A DNA stretch of 64,000 nucleotides from Methanoregula sp. (GTDB lineage Archaea; Halobacteriota; Methanomicrobia; Methanomicrobiales; Methanospirillaceae): assembly GCF_028712425.1 (NCBI RefSeq), contig NZ_JAQTQD010000008.1, forward strand, positions 36,716 through 100,715, given 5' to 3'. Below, piece after piece: positions 18,387 through 31,567 of this stretch. Each line of letters opens with the position of its first letter. The stretch's first letter is position 1. The notes below the pieces were generated by a model, which did no database searches, was not told the DNA's origin, and saw only the letters and a program-made list of their open reading frames with translations. The translations under genes were made by a program, and so were the position numbers.

Positions 18387-18704
18387 CTATTCCTCGGCAA
18401 CGCTCTTGGCCCGCTTGACCCGTTCCTTGGTGGAGAACCCGGTAACGGCGTCAAGGAACTTCCGGAACCGCTTGTTGGTGTCGATGATCACGACATCGGT
18501 TGCGCCCAGGTCGGATTCGGTATCAATGGTCACCGTCTTGCCACCTTCTCCCATGATCACGTCCAGCCGCTTCAGGGCGCCAAATGTAATCCGGTAGCCC
18601 TTGCCGGTCTTTTCGGGCGCAACGCCAAAACAGTTTTTCAGTTCCGCGATGGCCCTCGTTTCCAGGTCCTTGGTGAGCCCGCGCTTGATGGGATACTCTT
18701 GCAT
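18387..18704 (-). CDS. conserved archaeal protein (DUF5611-like)
   Basis: 105 residues beginning MQEYPIKRG. A small alpha-beta protein with a central GYRITFGALKRLDV strand pair and a C-terminal helix rich in Lys/Arg. The sequence looks like the small protein family found across methanogens that I associate with DUF5611; the link is from memory and not certain. It is divergent from the PAC2 gene, with about 34 bases between the starts, so the two promoters must overlap. Confidence 0.6.
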   Translation of the reverse strand: MQEYPIKRGLTKDLETRAIAELKNCFGVAPEKTGKGYRITFGALKRLDVIMGEGGKTVTIDTESDLGATDVVIIDTNKRFRKFLDAVTGFSTKERVKRAKSVAEE

Positions 18705-18738
18705 AATACTTTTTTAGTACTTGGTCTATGTTAAAGTA

Positions 18739-19545
18739 ATGACGGCAGATGCACCCGAGCTTGGAGACCGGATCTCAAAAAAGCTGGACAGTGTCCACGC
18801 GGATCTTGTCACAATCGCCTCCAGAAAAGACCTCAATATCATCTCGCAGCCGCTTCCGGAGAACGGGGCTGTCCTGCTGGGCTTCCCTGGCAGCGGCCTT
18901 GTCGGGACCATCGCGCTCCAGTACCTGGTCGACCAGCTCGAATTCGAGCAGGTCGGCTCCATGAACTCCCGCTACTTCCCGCCGCTCGCGATGATGAACA
19001 AGGGGCTCATCAATGACCCGGTCCGCATCTATGCCAAGAATTCCGCCGACATGAACCTTGCCGCAATCGTTGCCGACATCCCCATCGCTCCCCCGATCTG
19101 TTACGAGATCGCAAACGGCATCATGGACTGGCTGGAGACGTTCAAGCCAAAAGAGGTCCTGACCATCGCCGGTATCGTAACAAACGAGCCGGAAAAACGG
19201 GTCTTCTCGGTTGCAACCACACCCCAGGCACTTGAGCGGATCCAGGACATCACCCTTGTCCTGCCTATCGGGAGCATCTCGGGGATCGCATCCAGCATCC
19301 TCACCGAGTGCAAAGCGCGGAAAATCCCGGCAATCGGGCTTTTAGGCGAGACCGTCAATGCACCCGATCCGCGGGCATCGGCGTCGACAATCGAGGTGCT
19401 CAATAAGATGTACAACCTTGCCCTCGAGACGCAGCCACTTATCGAGCAGGCGGTTGAGATCGAGCAGAGCATGGGCAAGCTTGCCGAGGAAGTGCAGCAG
19501 TCCGCGGAGACGAGCCCGAAAAAAGATCTTCCGATGTATGGGTGA
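18739..19545 (+). CDS. PAC2 family protein (proteasome assembly chaperone-like)
   Basis: 268 residues from the ATG at 18739 (MTADAPELG); an in-frame TTG at 18721 is rejected. The PAC2 family signature GFPGSGLVGTIALQYLVDQL lies at ~50-69, followed by RYFPPLAMM and the conserved internal SGIASSIL and LLGETVNAPDPRAS segments. Archaeal PAC2/PbaB-like proteins are ATP-independent chaperones related to proteasome assembly factors; the client here is unknown. A second PAC2 protein is encoded at 48947-49705. It is followed six bases later by the gene at 19552. Confidence 0.9.
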   Translation: MTADAPELGDRISKKLDSVHADLVTIASRKDLNIISQPLPENGAVLLGFPGSGLVGTIALQYLVDQLEFEQVGSMNSRYFPPLAMMNKGLINDPVRIYAKNSADMNLAAIVADIPIAPPICYEIANGIMDWLETFKPKEVLTIAGIVTNEPEKRVFSVATTPQALERIQDITLVLPIGSISGIASSILTECKARKIPAIGLLGETVNAPDPRASASTIEVLNKMYNLALETQPLIEQAVEIEQSMGKLAEEVQQSAETSPKKDLPMYG

Positions 19546-19551
19546 CCTGCC

Positions 19552-19953
19552 ATGAAGTGCGCTGCATTAACCAGTATCTCTCCCGACATCATCAAAGAAC
19601 TGAAGTCGGGGAGACCGCGGACGATCGAGCTCCAGAGCACACACAACATCGTCACGGTTGCCGAGGTCGAGCCCGGCCCTGACACCCACATCTTCATGAC
19701 CTCGACCGATATCGAGGACCTCTCCCCGGGCGACGCGGGGATCTGCGTCTTTGTCCTCTCGACGAGCCTCTCTATGAAACGGGTTGTGGAGTTCTCACAG
19801 GGCGGGACCGTGTACGAGGAGCGGGAGCGCGTCTCTGCAAGGGTGCAGGTGAAGTTCTGTGCAACCTCGGTCATCAAGGGGGTATACCGCGACGGGCTGA
19901 TGAAGCCAACGTCGGTTGAAGTCCTCAAGTCCTGCTGTTACCACGCGGGGTGA
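19552..19953 (+). CDS. conserved archaeal protein (probable DUF473)
   Basis: 133 residues beginning MKCAALTSISPDIIKELK. It is a predicted mostly beta protein with conserved-looking segments HIFMTSTDIEDLSPGDAG and a C-terminal pair of cysteines in LKSCCYH. The N-terminal MKCAALTxISxDxI pattern fits the DUF473 family found in methanogens. No reaction is known. It follows the PAC2 gene by six bases and is probably in the same transcript. Confidence 0.65.
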   Translation: MKCAALTSISPDIIKELKSGRPRTIELQSTHNIVTVAEVEPGPDTHIFMTSTDIEDLSPGDAGICVFVLSTSLSMKRVVEFSQGGTVYEERERVSARVQVKFCATSVIKGVYRDGLMKPTSVEVLKSCCYHAG

Positions 19954-20135
19954 CAGGATCTCCGGCCCCACGATAACTCTTTTTTCAGAACTTCTCTCTC
20001 ACACAGGCAACCCGGCCCTCCATACACCACGACAAGGGTAACTCACCGGAGAGATTCATCAGCACCAGCAGGTAGTGGTGTCTTGCAGTTATACGAAGAT
20101 CTCAAAAGAAAAAAGAGAGGTAAGATGGGGGCGCG

Positions 20136-21200
20136 TTACTTCCTGCGCAGCGCGATCAGCGCAAGGCCGATACCACCGACAATGACAAGCGCATCCAGCG
20201 GGGATGCGGGGGTGGGGGTGTCGCTCGGCCAGGGTGTCGGTGTCGCGCTCGTCTGCTTTCGTGTCACTTTGATGGAAGTCGGTATCGTGGTAGGCGCTGA
20301 GATGGGTGTTGCCGTGGTGGCGGTGGTTTTGACTTCGAGGTTTGCCGAGAAGGACTCGGTCTTGCCGGATGTCACCTTTACCGATCGCATCCAGTCAGCG
20401 TAACCGTCTTTTTTGACCATGAGTTTGTAGGTCCCGACATCAAGATCATTGAGGGTTACGGGCGTTTTTCCCTTGCTCACACCGTCAAGGTAGACCGTTG
20501 CCTCCGATGGCGATGAAGAAACCTCGATTGCGCCAACCGCATCGCTGGTAACCTCGAATTCGACATCATCATCACAGACAATCTTTCCGAAATCGTCTTT
20601 TACGCAGACCTCGTACTTGCCCAGTTCCTTATCATCGAGATCGAACGTTGCATTGACTTTTGTCGCTGACTTGACGTCAATATCCTTTTTGGTGATGTTA
20701 CCCTCATCGGAGTTGTGGAGGTACACATCCGTGATCTCCGAGAGGCCGGAACCAGTAATCGCTATCTCGACATCATCCGTGTTCGTCCGGGCCTTAGTCG
20801 GGTTCACGGAAGAGAGCGTGATTGCGGGACGGAGCGTGATATCTGTCCCATAGACGGTATCGGGGATGTCGGGGGAGGTGATCACGAGTTTTCGCGAGGC
20901 TTCGGTATTGCTTCCCAGACTGTCGGATATCTTGGACCTGGAGAAGATACAGACAATCTGTGACGCGGAAACGGAGTTTATTGTCGCAGTTTCGTTGATA
21001 TCCGAACCCGATTTCATGAGCTTAATAACAAGGCTGCTCTGTGAAGTGATATTGAAGTCACCAGTGATCGTGAACGTGACCGACGAGTCCGTGTAGGCGA
21101 CTTTCGGCGTTACTTCCGAGATACTGGCCGAATCGGCAGCAACAGGAACCGTGATAAGAAGCAGGACGAGCAGACTAAGTACTATGCTGATGGTCTTCAT
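20136..21200 (-). CDS. secreted PEGA/IPT-domain surface protein
   Basis: 354 residues. Signal peptide (ISIVLSLLVLLLITVPVAA), then two IPT/TIG-like Ig domains (~25-130 and ~130-215), a PEGA domain (~220-290: VSSSPSEATVYLDGVSKGKT followed by LMVKKDGYADW), a Thr/Pro-rich stalk, and a C-terminal hydrophobic segment ending in ALRRK. PEGA domains are typical of exported archaeal surface-layer-associated proteins. A TATA-like AAATATAT on the minus strand near 21250-21262 gives a short leader. Probably a cell-envelope adhesin or scaffold; no enzyme activity is evident. Confidence 0.85.
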   Translation of the reverse strand: MKTISIVLSLLVLLLITVPVAADSASISEVTPKVAYTDSSVTFTITGDFNITSQSSLVIKLMKSGSDINETATINSVSASQIVCIFSRSKISDSLGSNTEASRKLVITSPDIPDTVYGTDITLRPAITLSSVNPTKARTNTDDVEIAITGSGLSEITDVYLHNSDEGNITKKDIDVKSATKVNATFDLDDKELGKYEVCVKDDFGKIVCDDDVEFEVTSDAVGAIEVSSSPSEATVYLDGVSKGKTPVTLNDLDVGTYKLMVKKDGYADWMRSVKVTSGKTESFSANLEVKTTATTATPISAPTTIPTSIKVTRKQTSATPTPWPSDTPTPASPLDALVIVGGIGLALIALRRK

Positions 21201-21368
21201 GGAAAAACACCTACTAATCGTATCAGGTTAGAAGATAGGAACCCAGTTAAGATATATTTTTTTAAATTTATTCGGTGGCGGGCTCCTCGCTACATTCCCC
21301 GCTTAAATGTTTAGGGGAACTGCATGACACAGATTAATTATCCACGAGCGCGAAATTACATGGCACAA

Positions 21369-21443
21369 GGGCCTGTGGCTTAGCCTGGACATAGCGCCGG
21401 GCTTCTAACCCGGATGCCGGGGGTTCGAATCCCCCCAGGCCCG
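21369..21443 (+). tRNA. tRNA-Arg (TCT anticodon)
   Basis: Folds as a full cloverleaf: acceptor GGGCCTG with CAGGCCC, anticodon stem CCGGG/CCCGG around loop CTTCTAA (anticodon TCT), and a T-arm GGGGG-TTCGAAT-CCCCC. The discriminator base is G. No CCA is encoded and no intron is present. T-tracts at 21450-21454 and 21464-21468 probably end the transcript. Confidence 0.97.
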
Positions 21444-21449
21444 TCCCTG

Positions 21450-21468
21450 TTTTTCCAAATAAATTTTT
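21450..21468 (+). terminator. T-tracts after tRNA-Arg
   Basis: Two five-T runs within 20 bases downstream of the tRNA, the usual archaeal termination signal. Confidence 0.5.
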
Positions 21469-21562
21469 AGGAATGTCCGGAAGCGGGACTAACACTGTGT
21501 ATATAAACACGCAACCTGAAAGTCATCGATCCATGAGCTGGTGACATCAGATCGCTGACATC

Positions 21563-22186
21563 TCAGGATATAACTTCACCAATAAAAGAACGCGATGCTG
21601 CCATCAGGATCATAATCCCGAGGATTGTTGTCCCTAAACCGTACAAAATCATCACTCCCTCCAAGAAGGGATGCTTAAATACCTGCTGTGAAGTGATCCC
21701 GGTCGTAAACGCAGCCATATCCAGCAGAATGGCAAGGGAGACCATACTGACAAGCCCGGAGAGTATCGCAGTGACGATATTCAGCTCACGTTGCTGACTC
21801 AAAGACAAAAGCATGATTGCCACGAGAGTAGTACAGGGAGCAAGACAGAGCAGGAGAGCAATCCCCAATCCAGTGAGGAACAGGGAATATGGATCTCCTG
21901 GCATAACAAGAGAGGGGACTGCGGCAAAAACGGTTCCTGCAATTACGGTCCCTGCAACCAGCACGCCGGCAAGTGGCAGACCGAGATACCAGGGTCCTGA
22001 GATCCCGCGGAGGGCATTAAGGGAGACAATCCATCCGGCCGAAGAGATAATCCCGAGAATAAGAAAAACCAGATCGAATGAATACCCGATGACGGAAAAC
22101 ATGCGGGCAACAATGAGGAGGGCCAATATGGGAAGCCAGAAAAAAACCGCTGTGGTAGCTGCAAACGCTGATCTGAATAAATCCAT
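21563..22186 (-). CDS. multi-pass membrane protein, unknown function
   Basis: 207 residues with about six hydrophobic helices spread over the whole length and short polar loops; no charged catalytic motif stands out. I recognise no family. A TATA-like AT-rich box on the minus strand (22208-22219) lies 22-33 bases before the ATG, so the gene has its own promoter and probably a leaderless transcript. It sits just downstream of the RNA polymerase operon on the same strand, in the place where rps12-rps7 often occurs in other euryarchaea. Confidence 0.65.
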   Translation of the reverse strand: MDLFRSAFAATTAVFFWLPILALLIVARMFSVIGYSFDLVFLILGIISSAGWIVSLNALRGISGPWYLGLPLAGVLVAGTVIAGTVFAAVPSLVMPGDPYSLFLTGLGIALLLCLAPCTTLVAIMLLSLSQQRELNIVTAILSGLVSMVSLAILLDMAAFTTGITSQQVFKHPFLEGVMILYGLGTTILGIMILMAASRSFIGEVIS

Positions 22187-22207
22187 GGAGAATATTAAGT
22201 ACGTAAT

Positions 22208-22219
22208 TATAAATTTAAA
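22208..22219 (-). promoter_or_regulatory. TATA box for membrane protein gene
   Basis: CTTTAAATTTAT on the minus strand, centred near 27 bases upstream of the ATG at 22186. Confidence 0.5.
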
Positions 22220-22251
22220 GCGTTTTATCGGAACCGGATCTAAAAAAAGAA

Positions 22252-22728
22252 TTACAGGTTGTCCTCTGCACCGGCAGGCTGCCCGTCCATCGGCTTTTGC
22301 AGGATCTGGACATCGGCGATGTTGTGCTGGCGCAGGGCGAGTTTCTTTGCCTTGAAGATGTTCTTGCCTTCCTTCCCTATTGCAATGCCGCGGTCCTCGT
22401 CCCGGACTTCCACGGTTGCAGTCTTCTGCTCATCCTCGCCCTCGAAAAGGATGGAGGTGACCTGGGCGGGCAAAAAGCAGTTCTTCAAAAACTGCTCGGC
22501 GTTGCTGTTGTATTCAACGACCTCGATCTTCTTTCCCATGACCTCGGAAGCCTTCTTGATCGAGGCGCCCTTCTTGCCAATCGCAAGCCCCATGTCACCC
22601 GGATTGATGACAAAGATGAGCCGGGCGTTGCGGTCATCGACCACGCAGTCGCGGCTTCCCGCACCGGTCAGGCTCTCGAACTGGGAGATCAGGCGCATGC
22701 AGTCTTCGGTCAGTTTTACTTCGACCAT
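22252..22728 (-). CDS. nusA: NusA-like KH-domain transcription protein
   Basis: 158 residues from ATG 22728 (MVEVKLTED), with AGGTG six bases upstream; an in-frame GTG at 22737 is rejected. It consists of two KH domains (GLAIGKKGASIKKASEVMG near residue 55 and GIAIGKEGKNIFKAKKLA near residue 120) and lacks the N-terminal and S1 domains of bacterial NusA, as is normal for archaeal NusA. It binds RNA and probably aids elongation or termination. It ends the rpoH-B-A-rpl30e operon, 16 bases after L30e. Confidence 0.9.
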   Translation of the reverse strand: MVEVKLTEDCMRLISQFESLTGAGSRDCVVDDRNARLIFVINPGDMGLAIGKKGASIKKASEVMGKKIEVVEYNSNAEQFLKNCFLPAQVTSILFEGEDEQKTATVEVRDEDRGIAIGKEGKNIFKAKKLALRQHNIADVQILQKPMDGQPAGAEDNL

Positions 22729-22743
22729 AGGGTGCACCTGACG

Positions 22744-23034
22744 TTACGCCCTCTTGAGGGAGAGGATATCTGACTCGCCTGGGCTGACGATTGCAAGGGT
22801 GCTGACCATGAACGGCTTACCGCAGGCCTTGCCGAGCGCAACGCTCGATCCCTCGAACGTGTGGATGAAGAGATTCTCGTTCGTGGAAAGTTTCTCTTTA
22901 AAGGATGCCGGACAGTTGCCGGCAACGACGATCATCTGGGCTTTGCCTTCCTTGATGCATTTCTCGGTGTTGTTCTGGCCAAGGATGACGTTTCCTGTCT
23001 TGATTGCTCTTCTGAGTGAAGCATTAAAATCCAT
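22744..23034 (-). CDS. rpl30e: ribosomal protein L30e
   Basis: 96 residues from the ATG at 23034 (MDFNASLRRAI), with AGGA at a good distance upstream; a TTG two codons earlier is rejected. It contains the L7Ae/L30e RNA-binding fold: TGNVILGQNNT, AQMIVVAGNCP and a GSSVALGKACGKPF segment. It is a large-subunit ribosomal protein (eL30). Its position between rpoA2 and nusA is conserved in archaea. Confidence 0.95.
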   Translation of the reverse strand: MDFNASLRRAIKTGNVILGQNNTEKCIKEGKAQMIVVAGNCPASFKEKLSTNENLFIHTFEGSSVALGKACGKPFMVSTLAIVSPGESDILSLKRA

Positions 23035-23060
23035 GTACAATTCCTCGGAGGTTTGTGCAA

Positions 23061-26878
<3,818 letters not shown>

Positions 26879-26879
26879 G

Positions 26880-28694
26880 TTACACCACGTCCTGTAACTT
26901 CAGCCTGGGTGCTATACCCATGCTCTTCATCTCGTCAAGCAGGAGCTTGAACGCGTAACTCATCTCGACCGAGTAGATATCGGTCTCGTTCCCGCAGGCA
27001 AGGCAGCGGGTCATGTTGCGCTTGCGGTCGAGCATCGCAACCATGCCGCAGTGTGCGCAGACGTACTCCTGCACCTTGTCCGACTCGTCAAGGAGACGCT
27101 CCTTTAAGGCCATGGCGGCGCCGTGGCCGATCATGACATCGCGCTCCATCTCACCGAACCGGAGACCTCCCTCACGGGCACGGCCTTCAGTAGGCTGGCG
27201 GGTTAAGACCTGCACCGGGCCGCGGGACCGTGCGTGCATCTTCGAAGATACCATGTGGTAGAGTTTCTGGTAGTAGATGACACCGATGTAGATATCGGCC
27301 TTGAAAACCTTGCCGGTGATGCCATCATACATGACCTCGCGGCCATTGTGGGAGAAACCCAGGTTCTTTAACGATGCGCGGAGGTCAGCCTCGCGCTCGC
27401 CGCCGAACGCGGTTGCATTGATGCGCCGGCCTTCGAGCGATCCTACTTTGCCGCCGATCATCTCGAGCATGTGCCCGATGGTCATCCGGCTCGGGATTGC
27501 GTGAGGGTTGATCACGAGATCGGGAGAGAGTCCGCTCTCGGTGAAGGGCATGTTCTCCTGGGGGGTGATCAGGCCGACAACCCCCTTCTGCCCGTGGCGG
27601 GACGCGAACTTGTCACCGACTTCCGGCACACGGAGGTCGCGGGTGCGCACTTTCACGAGCCGGGAGCTGTTCTCGCCCTCGGTGATAATGACAGTGTCAA
27701 CGATACCGTGCTCGTTGGAGCGCATCGTGACGGAGGTGTCGCGGCGTTTCTCGACTGCGATCAGCTCGCCTGAGGGTTCTTCAAGGAACCGGGGCGGGGA
27801 GGTCTTGCCGATGAGGACATCCTTCTCCATGACAACGGTCTCGGGGTTGATGACACCATCTTCGTCAAGGTTCTTGTAGGACTCGGCACCGTGGGCACCG
27901 GCAACGTCCTCCTCGGGCACCTCGATGCGGTCAATCTGGCCGCCGGGGTACCGGCGCTCTTCGCCTTCGTAGGTCCGGAAGAAATGGGACCGGCCAAGGC
28001 CGCGTTCGATCGAGGCCTTGTTGAAGATGAGCGCATCTTCAATATTGTACCCTTCGTAACTGAGGATGGCAACAACGAAGTTCTGCCCGGCCGGGCGGTC
28101 ATCCGAGCCGATCAGTTCGGAGGTCTGCGTGTGCGTGAGCGGTTTCTGGCAGTAGTGGAGCAGGTGGCCGCGGGTGTCCGGGCGCAGCTTCATGTTGGCG
28201 GCACCGAAGCCGAGCGCCTGCTTGACCATTCCTGCACCCATCGTGACACGGGGACTGGCGTTGTGTTCCGGGAACGGGACGTGAGCTGCACCAATACCGA
28301 GGATCAGGGAGGGGTCGATCTCCAGGTGCGTGTGCTCGGGCGTTGCGTTCTCGGGGTTCATTGCGATATAGAGATCTTCCTCCTCCTCCGCGTCGATGAA
28401 CTCAATCATCCCGTGCTGGACGAAGAAACCAATGTCGATCTCCTTTTTTGCAAGGCGCGCAAGGTCGTCGTCGGTGATGAGCGGTTCGCCGTTCTTTAAG
28501 ACGATCAGCGGGCGGCGGGCGCGGCCGCGGTCGGTCAGGATCACGACATCCCCATTGTATTCCTTGTGGGAGACATTCACTTCCGGCGAGAGTGCTCCCT
28601 GCCGGCGCATGTTCCGGATATTTGCGACAAGCGCCTTCGGGTCGTCGACAAGGCCGATGAGGGCGCCGTCAGCGAATACGCGTGACTTCTTCAC
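26880..28694 (-). CDS. rpoB1: DNA-directed RNA polymerase subunit B'
   Basis: 604 residues, starting with GTG overlapping the B'' stop (GTGA at 28691-28694). It is the C-terminal half of the split second-largest subunit. It contains the hybrid-binding and wall regions: [18 protein letters not shown], the [13 protein letters not shown] block, and a C-terminal zinc ribbon ([10 protein letters not shown] ... CLACGN). Split B subunits are typical of methanogens. It pairs with A' and B'' to form the catalytic core. Confidence 0.98.
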   Translation of the reverse strand: MKKSRVFADGALIGLVDDPKALVANIRNMRRQGALSPEVNVSHKEYNGDVVILTDRGRARRPLIVLKNGEPLITDDDLARLAKKEIDIGFFVQHGMIEFIDAEEEEDLYIAMNPENATPEHTHLEIDPSLILGIGAAHVPFPEHNASPRVTMGAGMVKQALGFGAANMKLRPDTRGHLLHYCQKPLTHTQTSELIGSDDRPAGQNFVVAILSYEGYNIEDALIFNKASIERGLGRSHFFRTYEGEERRYPGGQIDRIEVPEEDVAGAHGAESYKNLDEDGVINPETVVMEKDVLIGKTSPPRFLEEPSGELIAVEKRRDTSVTMRSNEHGIVDTVIITEGENSSRLVKVRTRDLRVPEVGDKFASRHGQKGVVGLITPQENMPFTESGLSPDLVINPHAIPSRMTIGHMLEMIGGKVGSLEGRRINATAFGGEREADLRASLKNLGFSHNGREVMYDGITGKVFKADIYIGVIYYQKLYHMVSSKMHARSRGPVQVLTRQPTEGRAREGGLRFGEMERDVMIGHGAAMALKERLLDESDKVQEYVCAHCGMVAMLDRKRNMTRCLACGNETDIYSVEMSYAFKLLLDEMKSMGIAPRLKLQDVV

Positions 28695-30265
28695 TGGACC
28701 TCACCCCGGATGTGCTCGACACCAAGATTATGCAGGATGCGCATGATCTCTTCCTCGTCATCGACACCTTTGCTGATCTCCACCATCTGGGCGAAGTTCT
28801 TGACAAGACCGCAATTCGGACCTTCGGGGGTCTCGCTCGGGCAGATCCGGCCCCACTGGGTCGGGTGAAGGTCACGGGCCTCGAAGTGGGGCTGTGACCG
28901 GGAGAGCGGGGAGATGACACGGCGGAGGTGCGAGAGCACGGCCATGTGGTCCACGCGGTCGAGGAGCTGGGAGACACCGGTCCTCCCGCCCACCCAGTTG
29001 CCGGTGGCAAGCGGGTGGAGGAGGCGCTCGGTCAGCACGTCGGCGCGTACTGCAGTTGCAATCGAGAGATCGCGGTGGCGCATGCTGGCGCGCTCGAGCT
29101 GGTACTTGATGTCCCGTGTCAGGCGGTTCAAGGAGATACGGAAGAGATCCTCCATCAGGTCGCCGGCAAGTTTCAGGCGCTTGTTCGAGTAGTGATCCTT
29201 GTCATCGATCCGGCGCTTGTTTAAGACAAGGTCGAAGCAGGCCTCTGCCATGCGGCCAAGGAAGTGGGCCTTTGCAAGCCGGACCGAGAGGACTGCCTCC
29301 AGGTAGCCCTCGTCACCCTCCTTTAAGTGTGCCGGCATCGCGTAGTTGAGGTGCGGCAGGAGGTAGTTGTCCAGGACGAACTCGGCGCGCTTCCTCTGGT
29401 AGTCCTTGGTCTGGTTCGGCGCGAGTTTCTTACCGACATACATGATGCCCCCATCGACCGAGTCGCACTCGCTCTCTTCGAGGTTCTGCATCATGAAGGT
29501 CAGGATGTCCTCGTCGCTTGAGACAGCGTTCACGACTTCCTGGTCGTTGGTCATCCCAAGCGCCCGCATCAGGTCAACGAACTTTAAGTGGCCGGCAACA
29601 GACGGGAAGGAGACCTCAAGGAGGTTCTTCTTGTTCCGCTCGACAACAACCAGCGCGCGGTAGCCGCGGAACTGGCTGAACACCTTGGCTACGTAGATAC
29701 GCTCATTGTAGCGCTCGGTGAACTCGGTCATGATCTTGTTGGACGCAAGGTCCTCTAAGGTCATGAGCACGCGTTCCGTGCCGTTCACGATGAAATAGCC
29801 GCCGGCGTCGAATGCGTCCTCGCCATGGGAAACACGCTGGTCATCGTCCATGCCATAAAGATTGCAGGCAAGCGATCCGACCATGATCGGGAGCTGCCCG
29901 ATGGTCGTGATGATCGGATCCTGCCGGTCATCGCCACGCACGAGCGTCAGGCCGAGCTGGATCGGCGCAGCATAGGTCAGGTTGCGGAGACGGGCCTCGC
30001 TCGGGTAGAGTTCTCCCTGCGAGCCGTCTGCCTCGCGGACGAGCGGCTTCTTCACCTCGATGCTCCCAAGTTCGACCCAGACCGGGTCATTGTTCCTGCC
30101 CCGGTTCTCGATGTCGGTCTCGATGATCCGCTGCTCGTTTACCACTTTCTGGAGATTATATTTTAGGAAATAGTTGAAGGAGTCAAGCTGGTGGCGCGCA
30201 ACATGCTCCCGTGAAAAATATGCCCTCGATAAAATACTTCTGTCAATCAGACTGACCAACCCCAA
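28691..30265 (-). CDS. rpoB2: DNA-directed RNA polymerase subunit B''
   Basis: 524 residues. It is the N-terminal half of the second-largest subunit, with the lobe and protrusion regions ([54 protein letters not shown]). The start is a TTG (30265) or a second TTG at 30259; there is no ATG near the conserved N-terminus [10 protein letters not shown]. It begins three bases after rpoH and its stop overlaps the B' start. Confidence 0.97.
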   Translation of the reverse strand: MGLVSLIDRSILSRAYFSREHVARHQLDSFNYFLKYNLQKVVNEQRIIETDIENRGRNNDPVWVELGSIEVKKPLVREADGSQGELYPSEARLRNLTYAAPIQLGLTLVRGDDRQDPIITTIGQLPIMVGSLACNLYGMDDDQRVSHGEDAFDAGGYFIVNGTERVLMTLEDLASNKIMTEFTERYNERIYVAKVFSQFRGYRALVVVERNKKNLLEVSFPSVAGHLKFVDLMRALGMTNDQEVVNAVSSDEDILTFMMQNLEESECDSVDGGIMYVGKKLAPNQTKDYQRKRAEFVLDNYLLPHLNYAMPAHLKEGDEGYLEAVLSVRLAKAHFLGRMAEACFDLVLNKRRIDDKDHYSNKRLKLAGDLMEDLFRISLNRLTRDIKYQLERASMRHRDLSIATAVRADVLTERLLHPLATGNWVGGRTGVSQLLDRVDHMAVLSHLRRVISPLSRSQPHFEARDLHPTQWGRICPSETPEGPNCGLVKNFAQMVEISKGVDDEEEIMRILHNLGVEHIRGEVQ

Positions 30266-30268
30266 CGA

Positions 30269-30520
30269 TCACTTTTTCGGTTTCCTGATCACGAGCCGGT
30301 ATGCCTCGGCCCTGCCGGCCGTGTGGCTCGTCCGGATGATCCGTATCACATCATCAGCTTCGGCGCCGATCATTTTGACGGCAGGATCGTCATGATAGAT
30401 TTTTGGTAATTGTTCTGTTGTAATGTTGTAGCGGGAGAGGAGTTCTGAGACCTCATCCTCGCTCATGATTTGATGATCCGGCACCATCACGTGCTCTATC
30501 ACATTCAGTTTGGTGCTCAA
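30269..30520 (-). CDS. rpoH: DNA-directed RNA polymerase subunit H (RPB5-like)
   Basis: 83 residues, typical of archaeal RpoH, which equals the C-terminal domain of eukaryotic RPB5. Signature segments are [28 protein letters not shown] and [11 protein letters not shown]. It contacts downstream DNA in the polymerase jaw. It is the first gene of the polymerase operon; tRNA-Lys lies just upstream on the same strand, so read-through from the tRNA region is possible. Confidence 0.97.
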   Translation of the reverse strand: MSTKLNVIEHVMVPDHQIMSEDEVSELLSRYNITTEQLPKIYHDDPAVKMIGAEADDVIRIIRTSHTAGRAEAYRLVIRKPKK

Positions 30521-30596
30521 TGAAAAACCCCCTCAAAGATGAACAAATTTCCTCTCAGATGCATCACCGCAAAAATCCCACGATTGCTCGTGGCAA

Positions 30597-30670
30597 CGGG
30601 CCCGGAGGGATTTGAACCCCCGACCACCTGGTTAAAAGCCAGGCGCTCTACCGAACTGAGCTACGAACCC
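30597..30670 (-). tRNA. tRNA-Lys (TTT anticodon)
   Basis: Cloverleaf on the minus strand: acceptor GGGTTCG with CGGGCCC (two G-U type pairs), D stem GCTC/GAGC, anticodon stem CCTGG/CCAGG around CTTTTAA (anticodon TTT), T-arm with TTCAAAT. Discriminator G, no encoded CCA, no intron. A TATA-like AATATTTAAATAG lies at 30721-30733 on the minus strand. Confidence 0.97.
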
Positions 30671-30720
30671 ACGAATACTGTACAGTCCAAGATGTACAGC
30701 ATTATAACAATGCCAAAAAA

Positions 30721-30733
30721 CTATTTAAATATT
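30721..30733 (-). promoter_or_regulatory. TATA box upstream of tRNA-Lys / rpo operon
   Basis: AATATTTAAATAG on the minus strand about 53 bases upstream of the mature tRNA 5' end, leaving a short 5' leader to be removed by RNase P. Confidence 0.45.
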
Positions 30734-30795
30734 CTCCCTGTAGCTATTAGGCTTTTGCTTATACTCATACGAAGGAGCAGGCGCTCCCGCGTGCA

Positions 30796-31431
30796 TCAGG
30801 GCGCTGGAGAGGTGGGGATCTTCCCGCTCAGTTCCTTCAGCCGGACCTCATCAGCCTGAATCTTTTCTTCAAGCTTCCTGATGGCGGCAAGATCTTCGGC
30901 CGGCGCATCGCGCCCCACGTTGCTCATGTCGCACGCTTTTTTGAGCACGCAGAGCAGGTTTTTGTCCACCTCAATGCTTTTCCGGAGTGCGGCATATTCG
31001 TCTATGATCCCGCTCTCAACGCCGGCCGCTTCTGCACCCTGTTTCTCCGCTTTCACGTCACTCCTCCGGGTGAATATACGCTGGATAGCATCCAGGAGCT
31101 GTGCCGGGTTTACCGGTTTTGAGACAAAGTCCTCGATATTGATGGCGTGCTGCTGTGTTTCTTCAGGAGTGATCTTCTTTGCCGAGAACATCAGTACGGG
31201 GATGTCCTTTGTTTCGGGAGATGCCTTGAGACGGTCGAGCGTCTCCCAGCCGTCCATCGGCTCCATCATGATGTCAAGGAGAATGAGATCCGGTTTCGTG
31301 GTGGCAAGGAGCGCCAGGGCTTCATCGCCGCCGTGAGTTGCTATCGGGTTGAATCCTTTCCGCTTGAGGAGGGCAACAAGCCCGTCCACGATATAGGGAC
31401 TGTCATCAACAATCAGGATCGTGTCGTCCAT
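30796..31431 (-). CDS. response regulator with C-terminal helical output
   Basis: 211 residues. Residues 1-120 are a receiver domain: acidic pair in LIVDDSPYIV, phospho-acceptor Asp in DLILLDIMMEPMDGW (~53), Thr/Ser in VLMFSAKK and Lys in DFVSKPVNP. The rest (~130-211) has no DNA-binding or enzyme domain; it is charged and helical with two heptad-like stretches (AALRKSIEVDKNLLCVL; LAAIRKLEEKIQADEVRLKEL), likely a coiled-coil interaction domain. It is a paralogue of the protein at 31568-32203. It is probably part of the roadblock signalling group upstream, although a 136-base gap separates it. Confidence 0.85.
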   Translation of the reverse strand: MDDTILIVDDSPYIVDGLVALLKRKGFNPIATHGGDEALALLATTKPDLILLDIMMEPMDGWETLDRLKASPETKDIPVLMFSAKKITPEETQQHAINIEDFVSKPVNPAQLLDAIQRIFTRRSDVKAEKQGAEAAGVESGIIDEYAALRKSIEVDKNLLCVLKKACDMSNVGRDAPAEDLAAIRKLEEKIQADEVRLKELSGKIPTSPAP

Positions 31432-31567
31432 TGCCTAATCCCCCCCTGAAGCCATCGCGGGTATACAGCAGGACAGTACAAAGAGTGGTGATTCTCCGCC
31501 TGCATCCCGTGTGCCGGGTAGTATATGACCCCATAGTATTTCAAAGGTACCGGATTTCCGGCAATGG

